64,000 nt of DNA, taken from NCBI RefSeq assembly GCF_018596315.1, contig NZ_JAHEAG010000005.1:186001-250000 (forward strand), read 5' to 3'. This document shows positions 10,656 through 19,235 of the stretch, piece by piece (position 1 is the first letter of the stretch; each line of letters opens with the position of its first letter). The DNA comes from Bradyrhizobium sp. SRL28 (lineage in GTDB: Bacteria; Pseudomonadota; Alphaproteobacteria; Rhizobiales; Xanthobacteraceae). The position numbers and the translations under genes were made by a program. The notes below the pieces were generated by a model, which was not told the DNA's origin, searched no databases, and saw only the letters and a list, made by a program, of their open reading frames with translations.

Positions 10656-11159
10656 ATGTCCGGAAACTGGCGGATCAGCACATTCAACGGCGCGCTGCTG
10701 GCGGCCTATTTCATTCCGGCCTGGACCATCGCAGCCTTCAAGATCGTCATTTCGCCGATCCACGGTCTCTATGAGCGGCCGAACATTTCGCTGGCGCTGT
10801 TCGTCAGCGATCACCTGCAGCTTTCCGGGATGGCCACCGTTCGCGTCGCCTTGCTGCTGGCGCTCGGCCGCATGACCGTGGTGGCGTTCCTTGCGGTGTT
10901 TCTGGTTTTCATCACCCGCGCCTCGACCCGCAGGAGCGGCGGCTGCGACGAAGCGCTCGGCATGGCGCTCGCGATCGGTAGCGTGATGAGTTTTGCCGGC
11001 GTGCTGATGGCCTCGCAGGCCGGCGAGATGGCCGCGCTTCGGCTGCATGCGGCCGAGCTCCTGATGATGCTCGGCACGGTCATCGTCATGCTGATCGAGC
11101 GGCCCGCACAGCCGCAACCCGGCGCGGCGTCCGCCGGGCTAACCCTTCAGCAAACCTAG
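10656..11159 (+). CDS. Hypothetical four-helix membrane protein
   Basis: 167 residues from the ATG at 10656, which has GGGAAG just upstream; the longer frame from 10473 passes through a palindromic repeat and is unlikely. About four hydrophobic segments are seen (residues about 12-30, 58-85, 100-118 and 128-145). It could be an integral membrane protein of unknown role. Its 3' end overlaps the convergent pcaC stop by 21 bp. Confidence 0.65.
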   Translation: MSGNWRISTFNGALLAAYFIPAWTIAAFKIVISPIHGLYERPNISLALFVSDHLQLSGMATVRVALLLALGRMTVVAFLAVFLVFITRASTRRSGGCDEALGMALAIGSVMSFAGVLMASQAGEMAALRLHAAELLMMLGTVIVMLIERPAQPQPGAASAGLTLQQT

Positions 11160-11531
11160 CTCGGCGATGATTGCGTTCGCTTCCTTCACCGCGTGGTTGG
11201 CCGCCGGCACGCCGCAATAGATCGCCTGCTGCAGCAGGATTTCCTTGATGTCGTCGGGCGTGAAGCCGCCTTCGGCAAGTGCTGCGCGCACATGCAGGCG
11301 GAATTCATCCCACTGTCCCAGCGCCACCATGGTGCCGATCACAAGCACGCGGCGGGTGCGGTGGTCGAAATGCGGCCGGGTCCAGATATCGCCCCAGGCA
11401 TAGCGGGTGATCAGGTCCTGGAAGTCGGTGTTGAAGGCATTGCGGTTTTTGATCGACTTGTCGACCCATTCATTGCCGAGCACTTTTCGGCGCTGGGCCA
11501 TGCCGTCGTCGCGGCGTTGGTTGTCGTCCAT
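11139..11531 (-). CDS. pcaC: 4-carboxymuconolactone decarboxylase
   Basis: A 130-residue CMD-family protein that decarboxylates gamma-carboxymuconolactone to beta-ketoadipate enol-lactone. The typical helix TRRVLVIGTMVALGQWDEF and the segment LLQQAIYCGVPAANHAVKEA match the family. The start MDDNQRRDDG at 11531 is chosen because the longer frame upstream reads through a palindromic repeat. It is the last gene of pcaBDC, about 106 bp from pcaD across that repeat. Confidence 0.92.
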   Translation of the reverse strand: MDDNQRRDDGMAQRRKVLGNEWVDKSIKNRNAFNTDFQDLITRYAWGDIWTRPHFDHRTRRVLVIGTMVALGQWDEFRLHVRAALAEGGFTPDDIKEILLQQAIYCGVPAANHAVKEANAIIAELGLLKG

Positions 11532-11543
11532 TGGCCTCTCCTC

Positions 11544-11628
11544 CGTCATTGCGAGCGAAGCGAAGCAATCCATCTCGCCGCTCGGGGATAGAATGGATTG
11601 CTTCGTCGCTTCGCTCCTCGCAATGACG
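11544..11628. repeat. Intergenic palindromic repeat, family A copy 1
   Basis: An inverted repeat beginning cgtcattgcgagcgaagcga and ending in its near complement. The same element recurs at 58201-58280, 58354-58434 and 62246-62330. It lies between pcaD and pcaC and can form a long hairpin in the transcript. Confidence 0.9.
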
Positions 11629-11637
11629 CGGTTAGTG

Positions 11638-12420
11638 TTAGCGTTGCGTCAAGAATCCCACCAGCGCGTCGGTGAAGGCGTGCGGCTGCTCGACGTTCGA
11701 AATATGCGCCGCATCGAGGATGGTCATGCTGGCGCCGGGAATCCGGCTGCGCATGAATTCGGCGTCCGCGACTGTCGTCGACATGTCGTGACGGCCGGCG
11801 ATGACAAGCGTCGGGCTCTTGATCTTGGGCAGCAGCTCGCGCTGGTCGAGCGTCGACAGCGCCTCGCAGCAGGCGATGTAGCCCTCGACCGGCGTGGTCA
11901 GCATCATCGCCTTCATGTTGGCCGCGATCTGCGGCTCGCGCTCGCGAAAATCCGCCGTCAGCCAGCCCGCCATCACGGCGTCGGCGACGGTGGCGATGCC
12001 GCCTTGCTTCACCGCCTTGATGCGGTCGTTCCAGCGTGTCGGGTCCGGGTAATGACAGGTGGTGTTGGCCAGCACGATCTTGCCGAACCTCTCGGGGGCG
12101 TTGGCGCCCAGCCACTGCCCGACCATGCCGCCCATCGACAGGCCGCACCAATGCGCCTTCGCAATGTTGAGGTCGTCGAGGATCGCCAGCACGTCGCGGC
12201 CGAAGCGCTCCAGTGAATAGGGCCCGGGCGGCACGTTCGATTTGCCGTGGCCGCGCCGGTCGTAGCGGATGACGCGGAACACCTGCGTCAGCGCCTTCAT
12301 CTGCGGCTCCCACATCTGCATGGTCGAGCCCAGCGAATTCGACAGCATCAGCGTCGGTCCGCCGTCGCGGCCTTCGACGGATACGTTGAGCAGGCACCCG
12401 TCGGCGTCGATCATCGGCAT
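11638..12420 (-). CDS. pcaD: 3-oxoadipate enol-lactonase
   Basis: A 260-residue alpha/beta hydrolase that opens beta-ketoadipate enol-lactone to beta-ketoadipate. The nucleophile elbow GLSMGG has Ser95. A late Asp in VIAGRHD and His in DAAHISN complete the triad. VIRYDRRGHGKS is typical of PcaD. It sits 18 bp behind pcaB in the same operon. Confidence 0.92.
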   Translation of the reverse strand: MPMIDADGCLLNVSVEGRDGGPTLMLSNSLGSTMQMWEPQMKALTQVFRVIRYDRRGHGKSNVPPGPYSLERFGRDVLAILDDLNIAKAHWCGLSMGGMVGQWLGANAPERFGKIVLANTTCHYPDPTRWNDRIKAVKQGGIATVADAVMAGWLTADFREREPQIAANMKAMMLTTPVEGYIACCEALSTLDQRELLPKIKSPTLVIAGRHDMSTTVADAEFMRSRIPGASMTILDAAHISNVEQPHAFTDALVGFLTQR

Positions 12421-12438
12421 CTGGAATTCTCCGGTCTC

Positions 12439-13794
12439 TTACTTGTCGTCGGTTGAAGCGAGCAGGCGGTCGATCAGGGCTTGCGAAGCGCCCTGATAGG
12501 CCATCGGCTCGAAAAGTTTTGCAATATTATCGGCGCCGAGCTGCGCGGTGATTTTCGAATCCTGCGCCAGCACGTCGCGCAGATGCTTCTTGTCCTTGAC
12601 CGCCTTCTTGCTGGCGGCTTCGACCAGATGATGCGCATCGCTCTTGCCTATCTTTTCGGCCAGCGCCATCGTCACGGCTTCCGCCATGATCAATCCGTCC
12701 GTCGCGTCGAGATTGGCGCGCATGCGCACCGTGTCGACTTCCAGCCCCTCGGCGATATCGACGATCGCCGCCAGCCCGCCCGAGGTGACCAGCAGCAGCG
12801 TCGGTAGCGTCGGCCATTCCGCGTGCCAGGGACCGGCGCTGCGCTCGTGGTCCTGCACCTGCGCCGCAAAGATCGTCGCCGCGAGATTGGGGGCCATGGT
12901 GGCCGCGGCCAGCGCGCTGGCCGCCGCGACGGGATTGCGCTTGTGCGGCATGGTGGAGGAGCCGCCGCGGCCTTCGCCCGAGGGTTCGAACGCTTCGCCG
13001 ACATCGGTCTGCATCATCAGCGAGACGTCGCGCGCGATCTTGCCGCAGGTGCCGGCGATGATGGCGAACACCGAGGCCGCTTCCGCGATGCGGTCGCGGT
13101 GGGTGTGCCAAGGCGCATCGGGCAGCGGCAGCTTGAGCTCGGCCGCCAGTCCTTCCGCGACCTTTAGTCCGTTGTCGCCGAGGGCGGCAAGCGTGCCGGC
13201 GGCGCCGCCGAATTGCAGCGCCGGCGTTTCGCAGCGCACGCGCAGCAGCCGCAGCTTCGAGCGGTGCAGCGCCGCAGCATATTCGGCAAGCTTCAGCCCA
13301 AACGGCATCGGCAGCGCGTGCTGCAGCCAGGTGCGGGCGACTACCGGGGTATGGCGGTGTTGATGCGCCAGTCCGGCAAAGCCCGCGATCGCGCGGTTGG
13401 TGTCGTCGAGCAGCGCGTCGATGCCGGCGCGAAGGCCGAGCATGGTGCCGGTATCGATGACGTCCTGGCTGGTCGCGCCCCAATGGACATAACGCGCCGC
13501 CTCGGCATCCACCTTGGCGACATTGGCCGTCAGCGCCTTGACGAGCGGGATGGCGAGGTTGCCGGACCTCGTCGCGGCATCCGCCAGCGCCGCGAGGTCG
13601 AATGATTCGGCCCGGCACGCATTCGTGATCGGCCCGGCTGCGTTGGTCGGAATCACCCCGAGCGCGGCCTCGGCGCGCGCCAGCGCCGCCTCGAAATCCA
13701 GCATGTTTTGCAGGGTCGCGGCATCGTCGCAGACCGTGCGCATCGCCGCGCTCGACAGCATCGGAGCCAGCAGGGGGGAAAGGGACGTGCTCAT
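12439..13794 (-). CDS. pcaB: 3-carboxy-cis,cis-muconate cycloisomerase
   Basis: A 451-residue fumarase/aspartase-superfamily enzyme that lactonises 3-carboxy-cis,cis-muconate. The superfamily signature GSSTMPHKRNP is seen near residue 275. The start MSTSLSPLLAPML at 13794 fits family members; the frame upstream extends without homology. First gene of pcaBDC; pcaGH (the ring-cleaving dioxygenase) and the regulator pcaQ are not in the window. Confidence 0.93.
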   Translation of the reverse strand: MSTSLSPLLAPMLSSAAMRTVCDDAATLQNMLDFEAALARAEAALGVIPTNAAGPITNACRAESFDLAALADAATRSGNLAIPLVKALTANVAKVDAEAARYVHWGATSQDVIDTGTMLGLRAGIDALLDDTNRAIAGFAGLAHQHRHTPVVARTWLQHALPMPFGLKLAEYAAALHRSKLRLLRVRCETPALQFGGAAGTLAALGDNGLKVAEGLAAELKLPLPDAPWHTHRDRIAEAASVFAIIAGTCGKIARDVSLMMQTDVGEAFEPSGEGRGGSSTMPHKRNPVAAASALAAATMAPNLAATIFAAQVQDHERSAGPWHAEWPTLPTLLLVTSGGLAAIVDIAEGLEVDTVRMRANLDATDGLIMAEAVTMALAEKIGKSDAHHLVEAASKKAVKDKKHLRDVLAQDSKITAQLGADNIAKLFEPMAYQGASQALIDRLLASTDDK

Positions 13795-13844
13795 CTGCGT
13801 GCGACCTAACCATCCCGGCCTGTCCATGCCAATGCCCTTGTCGC

Positions 13845-13862
13845 GTTGCACTTGTTGCACTT
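13845..13862. promoter_or_regulatory. Tandem 9-bp direct repeat between pcaB and coxG
   Basis: Two perfect back-to-back copies of gttgcactt (13845-13853 and 13854-13862) lie in the 156-bp divergent gap between pcaB and coxG. This is a plausible regulator site for either operon; no regulator is identified. Confidence 0.35.
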
Positions 13863-13950
13863 GCGAATATGCATCGCTTATCGCCCTTCCTTTTGGCCCG
13901 GGCGTGCTTTACTTGGGGATATCAGTTTAAGGCGATCCAGGAGGCACCCC

Positions 13951-14397
13951 ATGGCCATGACGATGAACGGCGAAGTCCAGCTTGCGGCGTCGCGCGAGGC
14001 CGTGTGGGCCAAGCTGAACGATCCGGAAGTGCTGAAGGTCTGCATTCCCGGCTGCGAGGAACTGGAAAAGACCGAGGACAACGGCTTCCGCGCCACTGCC
14101 AAAATGAAGGTCGGGCCGGTCTCCGCCCGCTTCAAGGGCAAGGTCAATTTGAGCGATCTCGATCCACCCAATGGCTACAAGATCTCGGGCGAAGGCGAGG
14201 GGGGCGTCGCCGGCTTTGCCAAGGGTGGCGCCACCGTGGCGCTCGCCGAAAAGGATGGCGGTACCCTGCTGAGCTATACTGTCGAGGCCCAGATCGGCGG
14301 CAAGCTGGCCCAGCTCGGCCAGCGCCTGATCAACGGCGCGGCCAAGAAACTGGCCGACGAGTTCTTCGCCAATTTCGCCAAGGCCGTGCAAGGATGA
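13951..14397 (+). CDS. coxG: CoxG / SRPBCC-family carbon monoxide dehydrogenase subunit G
   Basis: A 148-residue START/SRPBCC-fold protein (CoxG family, PF06240). In carboxydotrophs CoxG helps recruit CO dehydrogenase to the membrane or supplies a quinone-type carrier. The start at 13951 follows CAGGAGG with 8-nt spacing. Typical family segments are GEVQLAASREAVWAKLNDP and CIPGCEELEK. First gene of the cox-like cluster, 193 bp before coxS. Confidence 0.9.
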   Translation: MAMTMNGEVQLAASREAVWAKLNDPEVLKVCIPGCEELEKTEDNGFRATAKMKVGPVSARFKGKVNLSDLDPPNGYKISGEGEGGVAGFAKGGATVALAEKDGGTLLSYTVEAQIGGKLAQLGQRLINGAAKKLADEFFANFAKAVQG

Positions 14398-14509
14398 TCG
14401 AGGTTGATCAAGGCTGATTCTGCGCGGGCCCACCCCGGTCGAACAGGCCGTCAAGTCTATCAGGCCATGCCCCAGGCGAGGGGCTCCTGAGGTTGCTCAT
14501 TACCGGGAT

Positions 14510-14526
14510 GGCCCATATTATGGGCC
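14510..14526. promoter_or_regulatory. Palindrome upstream of coxS
   Basis: Perfect inverted repeat ggcccat-att-atgggcc, 63 bp before the coxS start, in a gap that otherwise holds no gene. A possible operator or hairpin. Confidence 0.35.
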
Positions 14527-14589
14527 TTGGAATGACTATAAACGCCTGCTTTGCCGGCATATCCGGCGGTGCAGCTCAAGAGAGTGCTG

Positions 14590-15069
14590 ATGGCCAAGAT
14601 TTCCCTGATCGTGAACGGTAACCCCGTAAACGCCAATGTTGATCCCCGTACCCTGCTGGTCCAGTTTCTGCGGGAAAATCTGCGGCTGACGGGCACCCAT
14701 GTCGGCTGCGACACCTCGCAATGCGGCGCCTGCGTCGTGCATCTCGACGGCAAGGCGGTAAAATCCTGCACCACGCTCGCCGTCATGGCCGACGGCCACG
14801 AGGTTCGCACCATCGAGGGTCTGGCCGCCGACGGCGCGCCGCTGCATCCGATGCAGGAAGCTTTTCGCGAGCATCACGGCCTGCAATGCGGCTTCTGCAC
14901 CCCCGGCATGATCATGACCGCGGTCGATCTGGTCAATCGCAAGGGCCACGATCTTTCGGACCACGTCATCCGCGAAGAGCTTGAAGGCAATCTGTGCCGC
15001 TGCACCGGCTATCAGAACATCGTTGTCTCGATCGCCGCCGGCGCCAAGGCGATGGCCAAATCCGCTTAA
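14590..15069 (+). CDS. coxS: Molybdenum hydroxylase small subunit, two [2Fe-2S] clusters
   Basis: 159 residues of the CoxS/xanthine-dehydrogenase small-subunit family. The N-terminal plant-type ferredoxin domain has [16 protein letters not shown], and the C-terminal four-helix domain has CGFCTPGMI and CRCTGYQN, so all eight cluster cysteines are present. It would carry electrons from the Mo site to the FAD of CoxM. ATG at 14590 is chosen for alignment to family N-termini; GTG at 14584 is possible. No large subunit lies next to it. Confidence 0.93.
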   Translation: MAKISLIVNGNPVNANVDPRTLLVQFLRENLRLTGTHVGCDTSQCGACVVHLDGKAVKSCTTLAVMADGHEVRTIEGLAADGAPLHPMQEAFREHHGLQCGFCTPGMIMTAVDLVNRKGHDLSDHVIREELEGNLCRCTGYQNIVVSIAAGAKAMAKSA

Positions 15070-15112
15070 TCGACAAATCGATTTCATCGCGACCGCGATC
15101 AGGAAGTTCTCA

Positions 15113-15916
15113 ATGTACGAATTCAAATATCATCGTCCGGGGACCGTGCGGCAGGCCGCCAACCTCCTGTTGAAGAACGAAGACGCCAAGGTGATCGCCG
15201 GGGGCCACACGCTGGTGCCGGTCATGAAGCAGCGGCTCGCCAGCCCGCCGCATCTGGTCGACCTCTCCCACATCGAAGGGCTCGATGCCATCGAGATGAA
15301 GGGCCGTTCGCTGGTGATCGGCGCGACCGCCAGGCATGCGGCCGTCGCGACGTCGCCGATCGTCGGCGAAGCCATTCCGGCGCTGGCCGAACTCGCTGGC
15401 GGAATCGGCGATCCCGCGGTGCGCCACAAGGGCACCATCGGCGGCTCGCTCGCCAACAACGATCCGACCGCGGATTATCCCGCAGCCGTGCTCGCGCTCG
15501 GCGCCACCATCGTCACCAACAAGCGCCGCCTCAAGGCGGAAGAGTTTTTCCAGGGCCTGTTCACGACCTCGCTGGAGAACGACGAGATCATCACCAAGGT
15601 GATGTTCCCGCTGCCGAAGAAGGCCGCCTACATCAAGTTCCGTAACCAGGCTTCGCGTTACGCGCTGGTCGGCGTGTTCGTCGCCAAGCGTCCGTCTGAC
15701 GTGCGCGTCGCCGTCACCGGCGCGGGCTCGGACGGCGTGTTCCGCGCCACCGCGTTCGAGGAAGCGCTGAAGAAGCGTTTTTCGCACAAGGTGCTCGACG
15801 GCATCTCGGCCTCGGCCGATGGGCTGAACAGCGACCTGCACGGCAGCGCCGAATATCGCGCACATCTGATCGGCGTCCTGACGCGCCGCGCCGTCGAAGC
15901 CGCGACGGCGAAGTAA
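15113..15916 (+). CDS. coxM: Molybdenum hydroxylase FAD-binding medium subunit
   Basis: 267 residues of the CoxM family (FAD_binding_5 plus CO_deh_flav_C). FAD motifs AGGHTLVPVMKQR and TIGGSLANNDP are seen. The start MYEFKYHRP is the usual CoxM N-terminus. Only 43 bp separate it from coxS, so the large catalytic subunit is not between them as it is in SLM-ordered operons. Confidence 0.93.
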   Translation: MYEFKYHRPGTVRQAANLLLKNEDAKVIAGGHTLVPVMKQRLASPPHLVDLSHIEGLDAIEMKGRSLVIGATARHAAVATSPIVGEAIPALAELAGGIGDPAVRHKGTIGGSLANNDPTADYPAAVLALGATIVTNKRRLKAEEFFQGLFTTSLENDEIITKVMFPLPKKAAYIKFRNQASRYALVGVFVAKRPSDVRVAVTGAGSDGVFRATAFEEALKKRFSHKVLDGISASADGLNSDLHGSAEYRAHLIGVLTRRAVEAATAK

Positions 15917-15953
15917 GTTTGCCGATTACCGGCGTATCGAGATTGGCTTTCCC

Positions 15954-16859
15954 ATGAGTGCATCGGCGCTGCCCACATCCGTCGATGGCATGCTCGAGCT
16001 CCTGACCTCGCGCGGCTATCTGGCCGAGCGGTCGCTGGCGACGGTGACCTATCTGTCGCTGCGCATGGGCCGGCCGCTGTTTCTCGAAGGCGAGGCGGGC
16101 GTTGGCAAGACGGAAATTGCAAAAGTTCTGTCGGCGGCGCTCGGGCGCAAGCTGATCCGCCTGCAATGCTACGAAGGTCTCGACGTTGCCTCCGCGGTCT
16201 ACGAGTGGAGCAGCGCGGCGCAGATGATCGCGATCCGGCTAGCGGAAGCCGCCGGCGATACCGATCGCGAACAATTATCGTCTGACATTTTCGCCGAGCG
16301 TTTTCTGATCAAGCGCCCGCTGCTGCAGGCGCTGGAGCCTGACGTCGCCGGCGCGCCGGTGCTTTTGATCGACGAACTCGACCGCGCCGACGAGGCGTTC
16401 GAGGCGTATCTTCTGGAAATCCTCAGCGACTTCCAGGTCACGATCCCCGAATTCGGCACCATCAAGGCGCCGCAGCCGCCGCTCGTCATCATCACCTCGA
16501 ACCGCACCCGCGAGATCCACGACGCGCTGAAGCGGCGCTGTCTCTATCACTGGGTCGACTATCCCGACGCCGAGCGCGAACTGGCGATCGTCAAGTCGCG
16601 CGTGCCGGGCATCTCCGCAAAACTGTCGCAGCAGGTCGTCCGCTTCGTGCAGGCGCTGCGCGACCAGGATTTCTACAAGTCGCCGGGCGTCGCCGAGACC
16701 ATCGACTGGGCCACCGCGCTGACCGAACTCGACGCCCGCTCGCTGACGCCGCAAATGGTCGGGGATACGCTGGGCGCGCTGCTGAAATATCAGGACGACA
16801 TCGCGCGGATGCAGGGCGATACGCTGCAGAAAGTTCTGAAGGAAGCGACGAGCGACTAG
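15954..16859 (+). CDS. coxD: MoxR-type AAA+ ATPase CoxD
   Basis: A 301-residue AAA+ ATPase with Walker A GEAGVGKTE and Walker B LLIDELDRAD. In Oligotropha, CoxD acts as a chaperone needed for maturation of the CuSMo centre of CO dehydrogenase, together with CoxE. It starts 37 bp after coxM, and a palindromic repeat follows before coxE. Confidence 0.92.
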   Translation: MSASALPTSVDGMLELLTSRGYLAERSLATVTYLSLRMGRPLFLEGEAGVGKTEIAKVLSAALGRKLIRLQCYEGLDVASAVYEWSSAAQMIAIRLAEAAGDTDREQLSSDIFAERFLIKRPLLQALEPDVAGAPVLLIDELDRADEAFEAYLLEILSDFQVTIPEFGTIKAPQPPLVIITSNRTREIHDALKRRCLYHWVDYPDAERELAIVKSRVPGISAKLSQQVVRFVQALRDQDFYKSPGVAETIDWATALTELDARSLTPQMVGDTLGALLKYQDDIARMQGDTLQKVLKEATSD

Positions 16860-16860
16860 C

Positions 16861-16965
16861 CGTCATTCCGGGGCGATGCGCAGCATCGAACCCGGAATCC
16901 ATCGAGCCGCGTGGATCGCTGAGAAATGGATTCCGGGCTCGCGCTACGCGCGCCCCGGAATGACG
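16861..16965. repeat. Intergenic palindromic repeat, family B
   Basis: Arms cgtcattccggggcg and cgccccggaatgacg, with inner complementary segments (cccggaatccat and atggattccggg), fill almost the whole gap between coxD and coxE. Different sequence from family A but similar size and placement. Confidence 0.85.
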
Positions 16966-16987
16966 AGAGCGGAAACCGGGTTCGGCC

Positions 16988-18193
16988 ATGACAACCATCG
17001 ATCATCTCAATCCGCCGACCGGGCATATGGCCGACAATGTCGTCGGCTTTGCGCGTGCGCTGCGCGCAGCCGGCATCCCGGTCGGCCCCGGCTCCGTCAT
17101 CGATGCGCTCAACGCGCTGCAGGCGATCGAGATCGGCAACCGCGCCGATGTCTACACCACGCTGGAGGCGATCTTCGTCAAGCGGCATGAGCACATGCTG
17201 ATCTTCGCGCAGGCCTTCGACCTGTTCTTCCGCGCCGCCGAAGACTGGAAGCACATGCTGGATTCGGTGCCGCTGCCGGACCACGCCAAGAAGAAGCCGC
17301 CGCCGGCCTCGCGCCGCGTGCAGGAGGCGCTGGCGCAGCCGTCGATGCGCGACGAGACGGAGCAGGTCCAGGAGCAGGAACTGCGGCTGTCGGTCTCCGA
17401 CAAGGAGATCCTGCAGAAGAAGGATTTTGCGCAGATGAGCGCGGCCGAGATCGCCGAGGTCACCCGCGCTATTGCCAATATGAAGCTGCCGCAGGCTGAA
17501 CTGCGGACCCGCCGCTATCAGCCCGACGCCAAGGGGCTGCGGCTCGACATGCGGCGCACCTTGCGCAGTTCCCTTCGCACGGGCGGCGAGATCATCGACA
17601 TCCGAAAACTCGGCCGGATCGAGAAGCCGGCGCCGATCGTGGCGCTGCTCGATATATCGGGCTCGATGAGCGAATATACCCGCCTGTTCCTGCATTTCCT
17701 CCATGCCATCACCGACGCCCGCAAGCGCGTCTCCGTGTTCCTGTTCGGCACAAGGCTGACCAACGTGACGCGGGCGCTGCGGGCGCGCGACCCGGATGAG
17801 GCGTTGGCGAGCTGTTCGTCGTCAGTGGAGGATTGGGCGGGCGGCACAAGGATCGCGACCTCGCTGCACAGCTTCAACAAATTGTGGGGCCGCCGCGTGC
17901 TCGGCCAGGGCGCCATCGTGCTGCTGATATCGGACGGGCTGGAGCGGGAGGCCGACGCCAAGCTGGCGTTCGAGATGGACCGGCTGCATAGGTCTTGCCG
18001 CCGCCTGATCTGGCTCAATCCGCTGTTGCGCTACAGCGCCTTCGAGGCCAAGGCCCAGGGTATCAAAATGATGCTGCCGCACGTTGACGAATTCCGCCCG
18101 GTGCATAACTTGACCTCGATGGAAGGGCTCATCGAGGCGCTTTCCGCGCCGCCCCCGCCGCACCACATGAGCCGCATCCGCTCCGCAGCTTGA
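16988..18193 (+). CDS. coxE: von Willebrand factor A-domain protein CoxE
   Basis: A 401-residue VWA-containing CoxE-family protein, the partner of the MoxR ATPase CoxD in metal-centre maturation. The MIDAS motif is intact: DISGS with Asp222, Ser224 and Ser226. The N-terminal half is helical and charged. The stop lies 11 bp before the next start, so the genes are probably cotranscribed. Confidence 0.92.
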   Translation: MTTIDHLNPPTGHMADNVVGFARALRAAGIPVGPGSVIDALNALQAIEIGNRADVYTTLEAIFVKRHEHMLIFAQAFDLFFRAAEDWKHMLDSVPLPDHAKKKPPPASRRVQEALAQPSMRDETEQVQEQELRLSVSDKEILQKKDFAQMSAAEIAEVTRAIANMKLPQAELRTRRYQPDAKGLRLDMRRTLRSSLRTGGEIIDIRKLGRIEKPAPIVALLDISGSMSEYTRLFLHFLHAITDARKRVSVFLFGTRLTNVTRALRARDPDEALASCSSSVEDWAGGTRIATSLHSFNKLWGRRVLGQGAIVLLISDGLEREADAKLAFEMDRLHRSCRRLIWLNPLLRYSAFEAKAQGIKMMLPHVDEFRPVHNLTSMEGLIEALSAPPPPHHMSRIRSAA

Positions 18194-18204
18194 AAGGGCC
18201 CCAT

Positions 18205-18534
18205 ATGCTCAACCGCGACGAAGACATTCTGCAGGCCGCCGAGAACTGGCAGAAGGCCGGCCACGGCGTGGCGCTGGCGACCGTGGTCGAGACCTGGGGC
18301 TCCGCCCCGAGGCCGGCCGGTTCGAGCCTCGTCATCAACGATGACGGCACGTTTTTAGGGTCAGTCTCCGGCGGCTGCGTCGAGGGCGCGGTCGTCACGG
18401 AAGCGCTGGATGTGATCGCCAGCGGGAAACCAAAAATGCTCGAATTCGGCGTCGCCGACGAGACCGCCTGGAACGTCGGTCTGTCCTGCGGCGGCACCAT
18501 CCGCGTCTTTGTCGAGAAGGTGGGCCAGTCGTGA
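18205..18534 (+). CDS. XdhC/CoxI family, N-terminal domain protein
   Basis: A 109-residue protein equal to the N-terminal XdhC_CoxI domain, with the motif GSVSGGCVEGAVV. XdhC-type proteins bind molybdenum cofactor and assist its sulfuration and insertion into molybdenum hydroxylases. ATG at 18205 has GAAAGG at a good distance; a TTG at 18190 would overlap coxE. It overlaps the next gene by 4 bp (GTGA), so the two halves of XdhC are separate, coupled genes. Confidence 0.85.
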   Translation: MLNRDEDILQAAENWQKAGHGVALATVVETWGSAPRPAGSSLVINDDGTFLGSVSGGCVEGAVVTEALDVIASGKPKMLEFGVADETAWNVGLSCGGTIRVFVEKVGQS

Positions 18535-19235
18535 AACTCGAAACCCTAACGCAGGTCAATGCCGAGCGCGCCGCGCGCCGGCCTGTCATCGTGATCACCG
18601 ATACCGCCAATGGCGACCAGCGGCTGGTGAAGGCCAAGGATATGGCGACCGATCCACTGGCGGCCGAACTTTCAAAGCAGCTCCGCATGGGCAAGAGCGG
18701 CATGATCGAGAGCGGCGGCAAGAAGCTGTTTCTCAATGTCTACGCGCCGACCGCGCGGCTTGTCATCGTCGGCGCGGTCCATATCAGCCAGGCGCTGGCG
18801 CCGCTGGCGCGTTCGCTCGATTACGACGTGACGGTGGTCGATCCGCGCACGGCGTTTGCGAGCCCCGAACGCTTTCCCGACGTACCGCTGATCGCCGAAT
18901 GGCCCGACGTGGCGCTGCCGCCGCTCAACATCGATCATTACACCGCGTTCGTCGCGGTGACGCATGATCCGAAGATCGACGATCCGGCGCTGCGGCATGC
19001 GTTCGAATGCGACTGCTTCTACATCGGCGCGCTCGGCTCGCGAAAGACCCATGCCAAGCGCGCCGAGCGGCTGAAGGCGCAGGGCGCATCCGATGCCGAC
19101 ATCGCGCGCATCCATGCGCCGATCGGCCTTTCCATCGGCGCGGTGTCGCCGTCGGAGATCGCGGTCTCGATCATGGCCGAGATCACCGCCGAGCTGCGCC
19201 TGCCGAAAGAAACCGCGAAGGTGCAGGCAGCATGA
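18531..19235 (+). CDS. XdhC family, C-terminal Rossmann domain protein
   Basis: A 234-residue protein corresponding to the XdhC_C part. The Rossmann-like nucleotide segment LVIVGAVHISQALAPLA, the aspartate-tipped strand VTVVDPR and the family segment IGALGSRKTHAKR are visible. GTG start at 18531 inside the stop of the preceding gene. Works with the preceding half in molybdenum hydroxylase maturation. Confidence 0.88.
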   Translation: MKLETLTQVNAERAARRPVIVITDTANGDQRLVKAKDMATDPLAAELSKQLRMGKSGMIESGGKKLFLNVYAPTARLVIVGAVHISQALAPLARSLDYDVTVVDPRTAFASPERFPDVPLIAEWPDVALPPLNIDHYTAFVAVTHDPKIDDPALRHAFECDCFYIGALGSRKTHAKRAERLKAQGASDADIARIHAPIGLSIGAVSPSEIAVSIMAEITAELRLPKETAKVQAA

